From the NCBI RefSeq assembly GCF_027364955.1, contig NZ_DAHXOI010000006.1:118370-182369 (forward strand): 64,000 bases of DNA, given 5' to 3'. The notes beneath the pieces are model-generated. The model was given only the letters and a program-made list of their open reading frames with translations, searched no databases and had not been told where the DNA came from. The DNA comes from Ferrimicrobium sp. Lineage in GTDB: Bacteria > Actinomycetota > Acidimicrobiia > Acidimicrobiales > Acidimicrobiaceae. The translations under genes were made by a program, and so were the position numbers. Positions 9,089 through 18,443 of the stretch are shown here, piece by piece. How positions within the stretch are numbered: position 1 is the stretch's first letter; every line of letters starts with the position of its first letter.

Positions 9089-9742
9089 ATGCTGGGTAGC
9101 CGCCGGGAGATCCGTCCGCCCATGCGACCTGGATGGTATCCACAAGGAGAAGGTCGGCTCCGCTACTTTGACGGTCAAGCTTGGACGACGTCAGTCCGTC
9201 AGCGACCGAGTTTTACCAACTTTGTCAGAGAGTTGCCGACTCCTGAGGTCGCCTTCCTCCAGCCAGTTCACCAGCATCGACGCCTCGTTAGAGTGGTGAG
9301 CCTCCTGATCGTTGCGCTCCTGCTCGGTGGCATTATCGCTCAACTCATTATCTTTAGCGTGGCAAGCTCTTCCAGCCCTAAGATCCAGAGCCTTGCCAGC
9401 TATCGACACGCTGCAGATCACGTGTGCGAGAGTGTCTTCGATGGCGTCAGTGTCGTGAGTCTCGAGAAGAACGCCGGAAGATTGATGAATACCAAGCTGA
9501 GTCAAGGTGCCTCTGCCTTTAGTGTGCTTGCCTCAGAGACCACGAACGTCCCTCTCGCCAATACCGTTGCTGCTCGTTGGTCCGATCTTGCTATTGCCTG
9601 GTCTAAGTACCTGCGCGGCCACCAGGATCACCGTACCTCGGTGTTGAGTTCCATGCGTGCGGTGGATCAGTCGGCCAATGCCATCGGGGTGAAGGATTGT
9701 GCGGTTTTTACCCCTTCAGCGCAGCGAGCTGTGCTATCGTAG
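9089..9742 (+). CDS. DUF2510-domain membrane protein
   Basis: A 217-residue protein beginning with the short DUF2510 module (PGWYPQGEGRLRYFDGQAWT at about residues 11-30), a feature common in Actinobacteria and often placed before membrane segments. A single strongly hydrophobic helix follows at about residues 70-95 (SLLIVALLLGGIIAQLIIF). The remaining C-terminal part is predicted outside the membrane and contains two scattered cysteines but no recognisable catalytic motif. Role unknown. The gene starts just after the recombinase remnant and is followed after 27 bases by another small gene. Confidence 0.8.
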   Translation: MLGSRREIRPPMRPGWYPQGEGRLRYFDGQAWTTSVRQRPSFTNFVRELPTPEVAFLQPVHQHRRLVRVVSLLIVALLLGGIIAQLIIFSVASSSSPKIQSLASYRHAADHVCESVFDGVSVVSLEKNAGRLMNTKLSQGASAFSVLASETTNVPLANTVAARWSDLAIAWSKYLRGHQDHRTSVLSSMRAVDQSANAIGVKDCAVFTPSAQRAVLS

Positions 9743-9769
9743 GCTCATCCGAATCTCGAAGGGGGAGTC

Positions 9770-9991
9770 GTGATCGAACACTGCATTGATGATAACCTAT
9801 TGGTCCGCTATCGTCGCCTGCTCGATGCTGAGGATTTGGCCTTTAGCGAGATGGAGCATGACTTTGAGGAGGGCGATCGAACAAAGTTCGAGCGGGATAA
9901 GTCCGCTTGGCTCCAAGCTCTCGAGGAGCGACTCGGTTATCTCGATCGGTGTGGTTTTGTGAGTGAGCGGGAGTCGCGTCTCCTCGCCTAA
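9770..9991 (+). CDS. Small hypothetical protein
   Basis: A 73-residue, strongly charged, probably all-helical protein with alternating acidic and basic residues (for example FSEMEHDFEEGDRTKFERDK). It starts at GTG 9770 behind a good ribosome binding site (GGGGGAG, 4-5 bases upstream), which is the main support for its reality. No domain is recognised. It follows the DUF2510 gene at a short distance and may be co-transcribed. Confidence 0.6.
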   Translation: MIEHCIDDNLLVRYRRLLDAEDLAFSEMEHDFEEGDRTKFERDKSAWLQALEERLGYLDRCGFVSERESRLLA

Positions 9992-10025
9992 CGCAAGCCC
10001 GCACTTGGTAGCGCTCTGGTGAGAA

Positions 10026-10048
10026 ATCTGCCTTACCAAAAGGCAGAT
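10026..10048. other. Perfect 9-bp stem-loop in a 219-base intergenic gap
   Basis: ATCTGCCTT and AAGGCAGAT form a perfect inverted repeat around a 5-base loop, in the gap between the small hypothetical gene and the B12-binding subunit. No run of T follows on the plus strand. It may be a transcription end without a U-tract or an operator. Confidence 0.35.
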
Positions 10049-10210
10049 GGGCGCGGATCGACGTGTTCCGTTGGCTGGTGACGGTGCCTCGCTTGCGAGC
10101 ATGGTGATAGGGTCATGGTGGCGGTGTCGTGGACGTCGGCAGAGTGACGGCTCATGCTCTTTGAGCTGCCTGGTTAGCGGACAAGCAAGAACTACGGTAA
10201 GATTCGCCTA

Positions 10211-10621
10211 GTGGAGAGACCCTATCGAGTTGTTGTTGCAAAACCAGGTTTAGACGGGCATGATCGTGGTGCCAAAGTTGTCGCGCGCGCGTTGCGAGAC
10301 GCTGGCTTTGAGGTGATCTATACCGGCTTGCATCAGACGGTCGAACAGATCGTGGAGACCGTGGTCCAAGAGGATGCCGATGCGGTTGGTGTCTCGCTGC
10401 TGTCGGGCGCCCATCTCACCCTCGTTCCGAAGTTGATCGACGGCCTACGAGAGCGCGGCCGAGATGGAGTGTTGCTCGTTGTCGGCGGCATCATCCCCGA
10501 TAGCGACATCCCTGTATTGCACGAGATGGGGGTGGCACAAGTTTTTACTCCTGGGTCCTCCTTGACGGCTATCTGCGATTGGCTTGAGTCGACGCTTGAC
10601 GCAAGGGAGCTATCTGTCTAA
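10211..10621 (+). CDS. Cobalamin-binding subunit of methylmalonyl-CoA mutase type
   Basis: A 136-residue stand-alone B12-binding domain. It carries the DxHxxG motif (DGHDRGAK near residues 15-22) whose His would be the lower axial ligand of cobalamin, followed by the expected SLLSGAH and GGIIPDSD segments of the Rossmann-like fold. It matches the small subunit or C-terminal domain of methylmalonyl-CoA mutase and related acyl-CoA mutases, which interconvert methylmalonyl-CoA and succinyl-CoA. The catalytic subunit is not in the window. The genes that follow, sucCD, act on succinyl-CoA, the mutase product. Starts at GTG 10211. Confidence 0.88.
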   Translation: MERPYRVVVAKPGLDGHDRGAKVVARALRDAGFEVIYTGLHQTVEQIVETVVQEDADAVGVSLLSGAHLTLVPKLIDGLRERGRDGVLLVVGGIIPDSDIPVLHEMGVAQVFTPGSSLTAICDWLESTLDARELSV

Positions 10622-10730
10622 ACCGCGCACAAAGGGCCGATGTGGGCGCTCGCCCCTGATGGAACTGGGTGTCGTGGCTGGCATGAAGATGAGAAAGTTG
10701 GGATGAGATGACAAGTGGAAGTAGGGGCTA

Positions 10731-11882
10731 GTGGATCTATTCGAATATCAGGGTAAAGATTTCTTTGCACGCTACGGTGTGCCAACGTCCTCAGGAGTTC
10801 TTGTGAGGGATCCCGAAGCGGCGGTCGATGCCGCTCGCAAGGTTGGTTTCCCCGCAGTGGTCAAGGCACAAGTCCAAGTGGGTGGTCGTGGCAAGGCTGG
10901 TGGCGTGAAGCTGGTTCGTGACGAGGCCGAGGCGCGTGACGTGGCGACGGCGATTCTAGGCATGGATATCAAGGGCCATATCGTACACAAGGTGTGGGTC
11001 GAGCATGCCTCAGATATCGCAAAGGAGTATTACGTTAGCTTCACGCTTGATCGCGGGGTCAAGCAGTATCTCTGTCTGCTCTCCTCAGAGGGTGGGGTGG
11101 AGATCGAAGAGGTAGCCAAGACCAATCCAGACGCGATTGCGCGGGTACATATTGACCCGCTTGAGGGTTTGACCGACGCAGAGGCTGCTCGTGTTGTTGC
11201 GGATGCTAGCATCGACGAACCATCTCGTCCAGGGGTTGCCAAGGTGTTACTGCAGCTGTACCAGGCCTTTGTCGAGGGCGATGCAGATCTTGTCGAAGTC
11301 AATCCGCTGATCATCAAGACCGACGGAAAGGTCCATGCGCTCGATGCAAAAGTCACCCTTGACGATAGTGCGAGCTATCGTCATCCAGAGTGGGAGGCCT
11401 ATCGTGCGGATATGGAGCTCGACGGCCGGGAGGCGCTTGCACGCTCGAAGGGCCTGAACTACATTGGCCTCGATGGCACCGTCGGCATCATCGCGAACGG
11501 TGCTGGACTCGCGATGGCAACCTTGGATGTCGTGAGTCAAGCGGGTGGGCGTGCGGCAAACTTTCTTGACCTCGGGGGTGGTGCGGGTGCTGACGCCATG
11601 GCGAACGCACTCGAGGTGATCAACACCGATGAGAACGTGCAAGCGGTGTTCGTCAATATTTTCGGGGGTATTACGCGTTGTGATGAGGTGGCCAAGGGGA
11701 TTCAGGAGGCTCTCGGTCGCGTGAACCTCACCTTTCCAATGGTGATCAGGCTGGATGGGACGAATGCGCGAGAAGGCCATGAGATTCTCCGGACACTTCT
11801 GTCGGATCAAATTCGCGTAGAAGAGACGATGGTTGGAGCGGCCGCTATCGCGGTTGAGCTTGCAAAGAAGGGCAAACGATGA
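10731..11882 (+). CDS. sucC: Succinyl-CoA synthetase beta subunit
   Basis: Binds nucleotide and, with SucD, converts succinyl-CoA to succinate with substrate-level phosphorylation in the TCA cycle. The 383-residue protein opens with MDLFEYQGKDFFARYGVP, then has the ATP-grasp features KAQVQVGGRGKAGGVKL near residues 45-60 and VEVNPL near 187. It ends with the GIVNGAG-like IIANGAGLAMATLD and NIFGGITRCDEVA CoA-ligase segments. Start is GTG 10731 with GTAGGGG upstream. The stop overlaps the sucD start (ATGA), so the subunits are coupled. Confidence 0.97.
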   Translation: MDLFEYQGKDFFARYGVPTSSGVLVRDPEAAVDAARKVGFPAVVKAQVQVGGRGKAGGVKLVRDEAEARDVATAILGMDIKGHIVHKVWVEHASDIAKEYYVSFTLDRGVKQYLCLLSSEGGVEIEEVAKTNPDAIARVHIDPLEGLTDAEAARVVADASIDEPSRPGVAKVLLQLYQAFVEGDADLVEVNPLIIKTDGKVHALDAKVTLDDSASYRHPEWEAYRADMELDGREALARSKGLNYIGLDGTVGIIANGAGLAMATLDVVSQAGGRAANFLDLGGGAGADAMANALEVINTDENVQAVFVNIFGGITRCDEVAKGIQEALGRVNLTFPMVIRLDGTNAREGHEILRTLLSDQIRVEETMVGAAAIAVELAKKGKR

Positions 11883-12763
11883 GCATTTTTGTCGATGAAA
11901 ACACCAAGGTGATTGTGCAAGGCTTGACGGGTAACCAGGGCCGCTTTCATGGTTTACGTAACCGCGATTATGGCACCAAGGTAGTCGCTGGAGTGACGCC
12001 GGGCAAGGCTGGGACGGACGTGGATGGGATCCCGATCTTTGATTCAGTGAAGGAGGCGGCAGCTGCAACTGGAGCTACTGCAAGCTTTATTGTGGTACCT
12101 CCTCGCTTCGCGGCTGATGCCATCATTGAGGCCGCCGCCGCAGGCATCGCTTTCGTCGTGTGCATCACCGAGTTCATTCCGGCAAAAGACGAAGCGATGG
12201 TGGCGAGCGTGTTGCGGCGCAACTACCCGGGAACACGGCTTCTAGGGCCAAACTGCCCGGGTATTATCTCGCCCGGACGCTGTAATATTGGGATCACCTC
12301 TGGAGACATTGCTCTACCCGGAGGACCGGTGGGAATTGTTTCCCGTTCAGGAACACTGACCTACCAGGCACTCTACGAGCTCAGTCAAAAAGGGGTCGGC
12401 CAGACGACCTGTGTAGGTATCGGTGGCGACCCAGTTCCGGGCACCAACTTCATCGACTGTCTTGCCGCCTTCGAGGCCGATCCTGAGACCAAGGCGGTCC
12501 TGATGATCGGCGAGATCGGCGGCGAGGAGGAGGAGAAGGCGGCGGCGTTCATCAAGGAACACGTCACCAAACCGGTCGTCGCCTACGTCGCAGGAGTAAC
12601 CGCCCCTCCCGGCCGTAAGATGGGCCATGCGGGAGCCATCGTCTCTGGTGGCCATGGTACCGCGCAGGGCAAGATGGATGCGCTTCGAGAGGCGGGAGTT
12701 GTCGTTGCGGTAAACCCGACTGAGGCCGGTGACCGAATGGTCGAGATTGTTGAAGGACTCTAG
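11879..12763 (+). CDS. sucD: Succinyl-CoA synthetase alpha subunit
   Basis: Provides the CoA-binding site and the phosphorylated active-site His of succinyl-CoA synthetase. The 294-residue protein has the QGLTGNQGRFH CoA-binding start, GPNCPGIISPG near residue 122, SRSGTLTYQ near 156, and GHAGAIVSGGHGTAQGK near 250 with the His that is phosphorylated. The length matches the family. It is the second gene of the sucCD pair, and purN follows after 25 bases in the same direction. Confidence 0.97.
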   Translation: MSIFVDENTKVIVQGLTGNQGRFHGLRNRDYGTKVVAGVTPGKAGTDVDGIPIFDSVKEAAAATGATASFIVVPPRFAADAIIEAAAAGIAFVVCITEFIPAKDEAMVASVLRRNYPGTRLLGPNCPGIISPGRCNIGITSGDIALPGGPVGIVSRSGTLTYQALYELSQKGVGQTTCVGIGGDPVPGTNFIDCLAAFEADPETKAVLMIGEIGGEEEEKAAAFIKEHVTKPVVAYVAGVTAPPGRKMGHAGAIVSGGHGTAQGKMDALREAGVVVAVNPTEAGDRMVEIVEGL

Positions 12764-12788
12764 CATCCGTATCTGGTAGCCTGTCGGC

Positions 12789-13427
12789 GTGCGTGTTGCG
12801 GTACTTGTCTCTGGTGTAGGTTCGATCATGGAGGCGATCCTCCAGCGGGGGGTTACGCCAGCACTCGTGCTCGCTGACCGCTCCTGTCGTGGCCTTGGGG
12901 TGGCTGAATCGGCTGGGGTAGAGGCGCTGTTGCTGGACAGGAAGGACTTTGTTGGCGACGATGGTGGGTTTGCCCGCGAGCACTATAGCGATGCACTGGA
13001 AGCCTCGTTGAGTGGGTCTGGCATCGACCTGGTCGTGCTGGCGGGATTTGGAACGATTCTTAGTGGAGCAGTCCTTGAACAATTCGAAGGTGCAATTCTG
13101 AACACCCATCCATCGTTGTTGCCGAGTTTCCCGGGTTGGCACGCGGTCGAGCAGGCACTGGCGACTGGCGTAAAGGTGACGGGCACGACAGTGCATCTGG
13201 TGGTGCCAGAGGTAGATGCGGGACCGATCCTCGCCCAAGAGCCCGTGCGCATCCAGCCAGAGGACGACCTTGCCTCGCTCCATGATCGCATTAAGTCAGT
13301 AGAACGATGGTTGTACCCCTCGGTGGTGGTGGCCGCGCAACGCTGGGCGCTTCCAAGGACCGCGTGGTGGCTCCAGCATGGTTTTCGTAACGAACTCGAA
13401 CAGGAGGTGCAGCGATGCAAGCCTTAA
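12789..13427 (+). CDS. purN: Phosphoribosylglycinamide formyltransferase
   Basis: Transfers a formyl group from 10-formyltetrahydrofolate to GAR in purine synthesis. The 212-residue protein has the substrate-binding SGVGSIMEAIL at the N-terminus, the catalytic NTHPSLLPSFPG (Asn105, His107) and VDAGPILAQ with the catalytic Asp near 143. The GNGSN-type phosphate loop is slightly altered to GVGSI. Its last 13 bases overlap purH, so the two formyl-transferring purine enzymes are made together. Starts at GTG 12789. Confidence 0.95.
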   Translation: MRVAVLVSGVGSIMEAILQRGVTPALVLADRSCRGLGVAESAGVEALLLDRKDFVGDDGGFAREHYSDALEASLSGSGIDLVVLAGFGTILSGAVLEQFEGAILNTHPSLLPSFPGWHAVEQALATGVKVTGTTVHLVVPEVDAGPILAQEPVRIQPEDDLASLHDRIKSVERWLYPSVVVAAQRWALPRTAWWLQHGFRNELEQEVQRCKP

Positions 13428-14902
13428 TCTCACTCTATGACAAGACCGGCATTGAGGAGCTGGCTCCAGCGCTGCTGGAGGCTGGTTACTCGATCATTGC
13501 GAGTGGAGGTACTGCCGAAGCGCTGAGACAGCTCGGCATCGAACACACCAAGGTTGAAGATCTCACCGGTTTCCCTTCGCTCTTCGGCGGGCGTGTCAAG
13601 ACCCTGCACCCCGCCATTCATGGGCCGATCCTGGCGGATCGTTCTAAGACTCAGCACCTCGACGAGCTGCAGACGCAGGGATGGTCGCCCATTGACCTTG
13701 TGGTCGTCAACCTCTACCCCTTCGACTCAGATCCAAGTGTCGAACTCATCGATATTGGAGGCCCCGCACTTGTGAGGGCCGGAGCAAAGAATTTCGCATC
13801 CGTGACGGTTATTGTTGATCCCGATGACTATGGCTGGCTGCTCGATCGCTTGGCGACAGGGACGACCCTTGATGATCGCCGGAGACTCGCGGCAAAGGCG
13901 TTCTCCTATGTCGCAACCTATGACGCTCGAGTCGCCAACTGGCTCGAGGATGATACCTCGACCTTGCCAGTACACAAGGTGCTTCATCTGCGACGAGCAA
14001 GGGAGCTCCGTTATGGCGAGAACCCACATCAACCAGGAGCGTTCTATGTGGAAGAAGGTGATCAGACCGGTTGGGCAAACGCCGAATGGTTGGGGACCGA
14101 AGCCCCTTCGTACCTCAACATCTTCGATGCAGATGGAGCCCAACGTTTGCTCGACCGTCTCGGTGCTGAGCCTGCCTGTGTGATCGTTAAACACGGAGGT
14201 CCTTGTGGCGTGGCGCGTCGTGCGACTATTGTTGATGCCTACATCGAGGCTTTTAAGGGTGATCCTCTGTCGGCATTTGGTGGAGTGGTCGCCATTAACC
14301 GTCCACTGACCAGGGAGCTCGCCCAGACGATGTTGGAGCGTCCAAAGTTTGATGTACTCGTCGCACCTGGCGTCCTCGATCATGCGGAAGAGGTGATCCT
14401 CGCCAAACGACGTCGAAGTCGCATCGCTCTCTTTCCGGGAGCACCCTCGGCACTGGGGATCCGGTCTGTGGCTGGGGGGTACTTGGTCCAGCCCGCTGAC
14501 GAATTGGAATCAGTGGATGAGCTCAGGCTGGTCACGTCCAAGCAGGCGTCCTCCTCGGAGCTCGCGGATGCATGGTTGGCCATCGCCGTTGGACAAGCCG
14601 GTGCCTCGAACACGGTTGCCGTTGTGAAGGATCAGTCGGCAGTGGGAGTGGGCCAGGGTCAGCCATCCCGGGTCGACGCCAGCAAGATTGCCGTCACAAA
14701 GGCGGGCAGCAAAGCCCGTGGTGGGGCAGCCGCCTCCGATGCGTTTTTTCCCTTTCCTGACGGACTTGAGACGCTAATCGACGCGGGAGTGACGACGATC
14801 GTTGCCCCATCGGGTTCGGTCAAGGATGACGAGATCGCTGCGATCGCCGAGCGAGCAGGGATCGCTTTTTACTTTGCACCGCGTCGTCATTTTCGACACT
14901 AG
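13415..14902 (+). CDS. purH: Bifunctional AICAR formyltransferase / IMP cyclohydrolase
   Basis: Catalyses the last two steps of IMP synthesis. At 495 residues it has the IMP cyclohydrolase N-terminal domain (SLYDKTGIEELA, IASGGTAEAL, GGRVKTLHPAIHG) and the AICAR transformylase domain with the catalytic Lys-His in VIVKHGGPCGVA near residue 260, SAFGGVVAINR, and KAGSKARGGAAASDAFFPFPDG near the C-terminus. The gene overlaps purN and is followed by folD, which supplies its 10-formyl-THF. The order purN-purH-folD-metF makes a compact one-carbon cluster. Confidence 0.97.
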   Translation: MQALISLYDKTGIEELAPALLEAGYSIIASGGTAEALRQLGIEHTKVEDLTGFPSLFGGRVKTLHPAIHGPILADRSKTQHLDELQTQGWSPIDLVVVNLYPFDSDPSVELIDIGGPALVRAGAKNFASVTVIVDPDDYGWLLDRLATGTTLDDRRRLAAKAFSYVATYDARVANWLEDDTSTLPVHKVLHLRRARELRYGENPHQPGAFYVEEGDQTGWANAEWLGTEAPSYLNIFDADGAQRLLDRLGAEPACVIVKHGGPCGVARRATIVDAYIEAFKGDPLSAFGGVVAINRPLTRELAQTMLERPKFDVLVAPGVLDHAEEVILAKRRRSRIALFPGAPSALGIRSVAGGYLVQPADELESVDELRLVTSKQASSSELADAWLAIAVGQAGASNTVAVVKDQSAVGVGQGQPSRVDASKIAVTKAGSKARGGAAASDAFFPFPDGLETLIDAGVTTIVAPSGSVKDDEIAAIAERAGIAFYFAPRRHFRH

Positions 14903-14962
14903 GACGTCTGCATCAGTATCGTCGATAAGAGAATTGAAGACATTGTGAGCAAAGGAACACCG

Positions 14963-15826
14963 ATGGCAGCAAGGATATTGGATGGTAATTGGGCCTCTGA
15001 GAAGGTAAAAGAAGGTCTCCGCGACCGTATTGGGGTGCTCGGGAGACACGGAGTAACCGTTGGCTTAGCCACTGTTCTTGTTGGTGACGATGCGCCGAGT
15101 GCGAGGTATGTCGCCATGAAGCACGCCGACTGTGAGGAACTCGGTATCACCTCCTACGATCACCGCCTGGATGCCGGTGCCACGATGGAGGAGCTGCTTG
15201 CAAAAATCGAGGAACTCAACAGGGATCATCGTGTCCATTCGTACCTTATCCAACTGCCACTCCCCTCGCATCTCGACCAGGAGGCGGTACTGGCGGCCGT
15301 TGCTCCAGCGAAGGATGTCGATGGCTTGCATCCGTTCAACCTCGGCCTTTTGGCCCTCGGTAAGCCCAGTGTGGTCGCCTGCACTCCTGCGGGTATCGTC
15401 GAACTCTTGCGACTTCACGGTCTTGACCTGACCGGTAAGCATGTGGTGATCGTGGGGAGGGGGATCACCATCGGGCGACCACTCGCCCTTCTCTTGACCC
15501 TGAACCGGCCCGGTCTCAATGCGGCGGTGACGGTGGTCCATTCACGAGTGGGCTCCCTGACGACCTACACGAAGCAGGCCGATGTCGTTATCGCAGCGGC
15601 TGGCTCTCCGGGTATCATCACCGCGGAGATGGTTCGCCCCGGAGCGGTGGTGGTGGGTGCGGGTACCACCTTCGAGGGACGTAAGCTGCTCTCAGATGTG
15701 GATGCGAAGGTTGGAGAGGTAGCAGGCTGGATAACGCCACGTCTTGGTGGAGTAGGGCCAATGACACGGGCGATGCTCCTCGCTAACGCGGTGGGTGCGG
15801 CAGAGGCAACACTTGGTCAAGGCTGA
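14963..15826 (+). CDS. folD: Methylenetetrahydrofolate dehydrogenase / cyclohydrolase
   Basis: Interconverts 5,10-methylene-THF and 10-formyl-THF, the donor used by PurN and PurH. About 287 residues from the ATG at 14963, which has AAAGGA six bases upstream; a GTG at 14945 is also possible. Motifs are the substrate loop ARYVAMKHADCEELGI with the catalytic Lys, the YLIQLPLPSHLD segment, DVDGLHPFNLGLL, and the Rossmann stretch VIVGRGITIGRPLALLL. The usual PCTP is seen as ACTPAGI. The end GGVGPMTRAMLL is diagnostic. It overlaps the metF-like gene by 14 bases with the start chosen there. Confidence 0.95.
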   Translation: MAARILDGNWASEKVKEGLRDRIGVLGRHGVTVGLATVLVGDDAPSARYVAMKHADCEELGITSYDHRLDAGATMEELLAKIEELNRDHRVHSYLIQLPLPSHLDQEAVLAAVAPAKDVDGLHPFNLGLLALGKPSVVACTPAGIVELLRLHGLDLTGKHVVIVGRGITIGRPLALLLTLNRPGLNAAVTVVHSRVGSLTTYTKQADVVIAAAGSPGIITAEMVRPGAVVVGAGTTFEGRKLLSDVDAKVGEVAGWITPRLGGVGPMTRAMLLANAVGAAEATLGQG

Positions 15827-16682
15827 GCGTTTTGCGAGTCGTGGGAGTCTGATTCACTCGATCGAGGTATGGCCAGCGCGGAGTGAGACCCAGCGGGCTC
15901 GACTTCGGGAACTTCTCCTCGTCTTAAAGATGGTACGACCAGATTTTGTCACCGTCACTTATGGTGCCATGGGCTCATCCCGAGAGCGCACAATTGCACT
16001 GATCGAAGAACTTGTTGATGAGGGGTTTGCTGTCGTCGCCCACCTGGCTTGTCTTGGAAATACCCGAGATGAGCTGGTGGAGCTCATCCACCGGTACGTT
16101 GCTCTCGGTGCCTGTGGCATCCTTGCCTTACGCGGTGACCCACCGCTTGAGGGCGAAGCTGGGCCGCCCCAAGGTGAACTCCAGTACGCGAGTGAACTCG
16201 TTGAGCTGATCCGTCAGGAGAGTGACCTACCAGTCGCGGTAGCGTTGCATCCAGATGGCCATCCCGATGCCAACGATCTGTTGAGCGATCGCGTATTTGC
16301 AGCGCAAAAGCTGGCTCATGCCGACCTAGGGCTGACGCAGTTCTTCTTTGCGTATACCTCCTTCGCTCAACTTCGTGCCGCGATGCTTGAGCGGGGGGTG
16401 AGGACTCCGGTCGTGCCCGGTCTTATGGTCCCATCCTCACCAAAGCAGCTGCAGCGGATGGTAGAGATGGCGGGGATTGCATCCCCTGACGCGGCGGCCG
16501 CGGTACTTGGTGCCGGTGTCGACGACCTTGCAGTGTTTCAGTCACAGGCCCTCGAGACGGCGATCACGATCGCCCAAATGGCAATCGCCGACGGAGTCCG
16601 GGGCATTCACCTATTCTCGATGAACAACGCCCAGGTGACGCTCGAGTTTTTCAGCAGGTTGCGCGCCGTCGAATCGTCATGA
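15813..16682 (+). CDS. metF: Methylenetetrahydrofolate reductase (MetF family)
   Basis: Reduces 5,10-methylene-THF to 5-methyl-THF for methionine synthesis. About 289 residues from TTG 15813, preceded by AGAGG six bases upstream; GTG 15795 would add six residues but lacks a ribosome binding site. The TIM-barrel pattern is visible: SIEVWPAR at the first strand, DFVTVTYGAMGSSRERT near residue 45, AHLACLGNTRDEL with the His of the FAD/folate site, ILALRGDPP near 110, VAVALHPDGHPDA near 150, and TQFFFAYTSF near 185. The C-terminal end GIHLFSMN matches the family. It completes the folate cluster. Confidence 0.9.
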   Translation: MVKAERFASRGSLIHSIEVWPARSETQRARLRELLLVLKMVRPDFVTVTYGAMGSSRERTIALIEELVDEGFAVVAHLACLGNTRDELVELIHRYVALGACGILALRGDPPLEGEAGPPQGELQYASELVELIRQESDLPVAVALHPDGHPDANDLLSDRVFAAQKLAHADLGLTQFFFAYTSFAQLRAAMLERGVRTPVVPGLMVPSSPKQLQRMVEMAGIASPDAAAAVLGAGVDDLAVFQSQALETAITIAQMAIADGVRGIHLFSMNNAQVTLEFFSRLRAVESS

Positions 16683-16864
16683 TGTTCTGTGAGAAATCGC
16701 TGATCGTCTTTCTGCTGACTCATCCAAACGGTATTTACGCAGTGTTTACCCAAAGTTCGCTTCTCGGTTACGCATTCGTCGTGTGGCGTCAACTGAGGGC
16801 GGGCACAATGGTATTAACTCCGGCTCGAATGCCGCGGGGGTTGGTTTAGACAGAAAGGTATGCG

Positions 16865-18301
16865 ATGAGCGACGGTAATCAATCCATCTCCGATGCGTTG
16901 AACAATGCTCCTCTATCAAGGTTTCACACACGAGCAATTTTCGTCGCAGGCATGGGATTCTTCACGGATGCCTATGACCTCTTTATCATCGGCACCGCCA
17001 CGACGCTCATTGCGAAGCAATGGGGTCTGAGCGCCTCTGAGACGGGGCTGATCAACTCGATCACCCTGTTGTCGGCGTTCTTTGGTGCGATCATCTTCGG
17101 GCGACTCTCCGACAAGCTAGGTCGCAAGAAGGTCTATGGCCTAGAGGCTGGCCTTATGGTCGTTGGCGCCGTACTCTCTGCCTTCTCACCAAGTTTTATC
17201 TGGCTCCTGATCTTCCGATTTATTCTCGGAATCGGTGTTGGCGGTGACTATCCGATGTCGGCAGTATTGATGAGCGAGTACTCGAATACGAAATCGCGAG
17301 GCAAGTTGGTTGGCTTGGTGTTCGCCATGCAGGCGCTTGGAACCGTGGCCGGTTACGTAGTGGCACTTGCGTTGCTCTCGGCGAACGTGAATGCCGATAT
17401 CGCATGGAGACTGATGCTCGGGTTAGGCGCAGTTCCGGCACTTGCTGTTGTCTACCTGCGACGCAAGATGCCCGAGTCCCCCCGCTATAGCTCGCGGGTG
17501 GTTGGAGATAACGCCACTGCGGCGAGGGATCTGGCCTCATTCTCAGGCGGAGAGCTCGTGGTGTCTCGGGCGAATGATAAGCCGGCGCGTATGAGCCTTG
17601 GGGCGTTCCTGTCGAATCGGCGTTACCTGCTCTACCTGTTGGGTACCGCTGGTTCCTGGTTTGTCTTCGACTATGCCTACTATGGGAACTCGGTTTCGGC
17701 TCCCTTGATTGTCAAGAGTGTCCTTGGCGGCACCGGGGCGCACGTACTCACCGAGGCGATTGCACTCCAGCTGATCGTCTTTAGCGTCGCAGCGGTACCG
17801 GGATACTATCTGGCGGCCATGTTCATGGATAGGATCGGGCATAAGCGACTGCAGCTTATCGGCTTCTTCTTCATGGGGCTCGCCTTCCTGGCGATCGGGG
17901 TTATTCCTAATATCACCACGCTCATTCTTCCGTTCCTCCTGCTCTTTGGTGTGAGTTACTTCTTCGCCGAGTTTGGACCAAACGAGACGACCTTTGTCCT
18001 GTCAGGCGAGGTCTACCCGACAAGCGTACGCTCTACTGGTCACGGTCTCTCAGCGGGTATCGCGAAGTTCGGCGCCTTCTTGGGTGTCTACCTCTTCCCG
18101 ATTATCAAGAGCCACTTGGGAGTGTCGGGTGCGCTCGACTTCTCTTTCGGAATGGCGTTGGTCGGATTCTTGATCACGCTCGTGCTTCCAGAGCCAGCAA
18201 ATCGGTCCATGGAGGATGTCTCTGGCGAGGATGACATCGCACGTCATGCTGAGCAAATCGTACGGGAGGCGGCCGATCGCCTCGCTCCACAGCAAGACTG
18301 A
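16865..18301 (+). CDS. MFS transporter, phosphate:H+ symporter-like
   Basis: A 478-residue, 12-helix major facilitator protein of the inner membrane. The first helix carries GMGFFTDAYDLFIIG and the fourth GIGVGGDYPMSAVLMSEY, both typical of the phosphate:H+ symporter (PHS) branch. The MFS loop motif is GRLSDKLGRKK, and FGPNETTFVLSGEVYPTSVRS near helix 10-11 is also characteristic. Inorganic phosphate is therefore the likely substrate, though organic-acid or aromatic-acid transporters are related. A start ATG with AAAGG nearby and a strong terminator after the stop make it a likely single-gene unit. Confidence 0.85.
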   Translation: MSDGNQSISDALNNAPLSRFHTRAIFVAGMGFFTDAYDLFIIGTATTLIAKQWGLSASETGLINSITLLSAFFGAIIFGRLSDKLGRKKVYGLEAGLMVVGAVLSAFSPSFIWLLIFRFILGIGVGGDYPMSAVLMSEYSNTKSRGKLVGLVFAMQALGTVAGYVVALALLSANVNADIAWRLMLGLGAVPALAVVYLRRKMPESPRYSSRVVGDNATAARDLASFSGGELVVSRANDKPARMSLGAFLSNRRYLLYLLGTAGSWFVFDYAYYGNSVSAPLIVKSVLGGTGAHVLTEAIALQLIVFSVAAVPGYYLAAMFMDRIGHKRLQLIGFFFMGLAFLAIGVIPNITTLILPFLLLFGVSYFFAEFGPNETTFVLSGEVYPTSVRSTGHGLSAGIAKFGAFLGVYLFPIIKSHLGVSGALDFSFGMALVGFLITLVLPEPANRSMEDVSGEDDIARHAEQIVREAADRLAPQQD

Positions 18302-18329
18302 GTTCCGAGACGGTTTGTCTCACGACGGA

Positions 18330-18365
18330 GAGGACGGGTGTCATATGACACCCGTCCTCCATTTT
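18330..18365 (+). terminator. Rho-independent terminator after MFS gene
   Basis: A perfect 15-base-pair inverted repeat (GAGGACGGGTGTCAT paired with its complement, 18330-18359) with almost no loop is followed by CATTTTT. It lies 29 bases after the transporter stop and before the convergent MarR gene, so it may work on both strands. Confidence 0.85.
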
Positions 18366-18443
18366 TGGTCGAAGTTACTGACAAGATCACATCACTTTGG
18401 TTGCCATGCTTGGGGCAGGTGGGAGGTGACCGTCGATGAGCTC

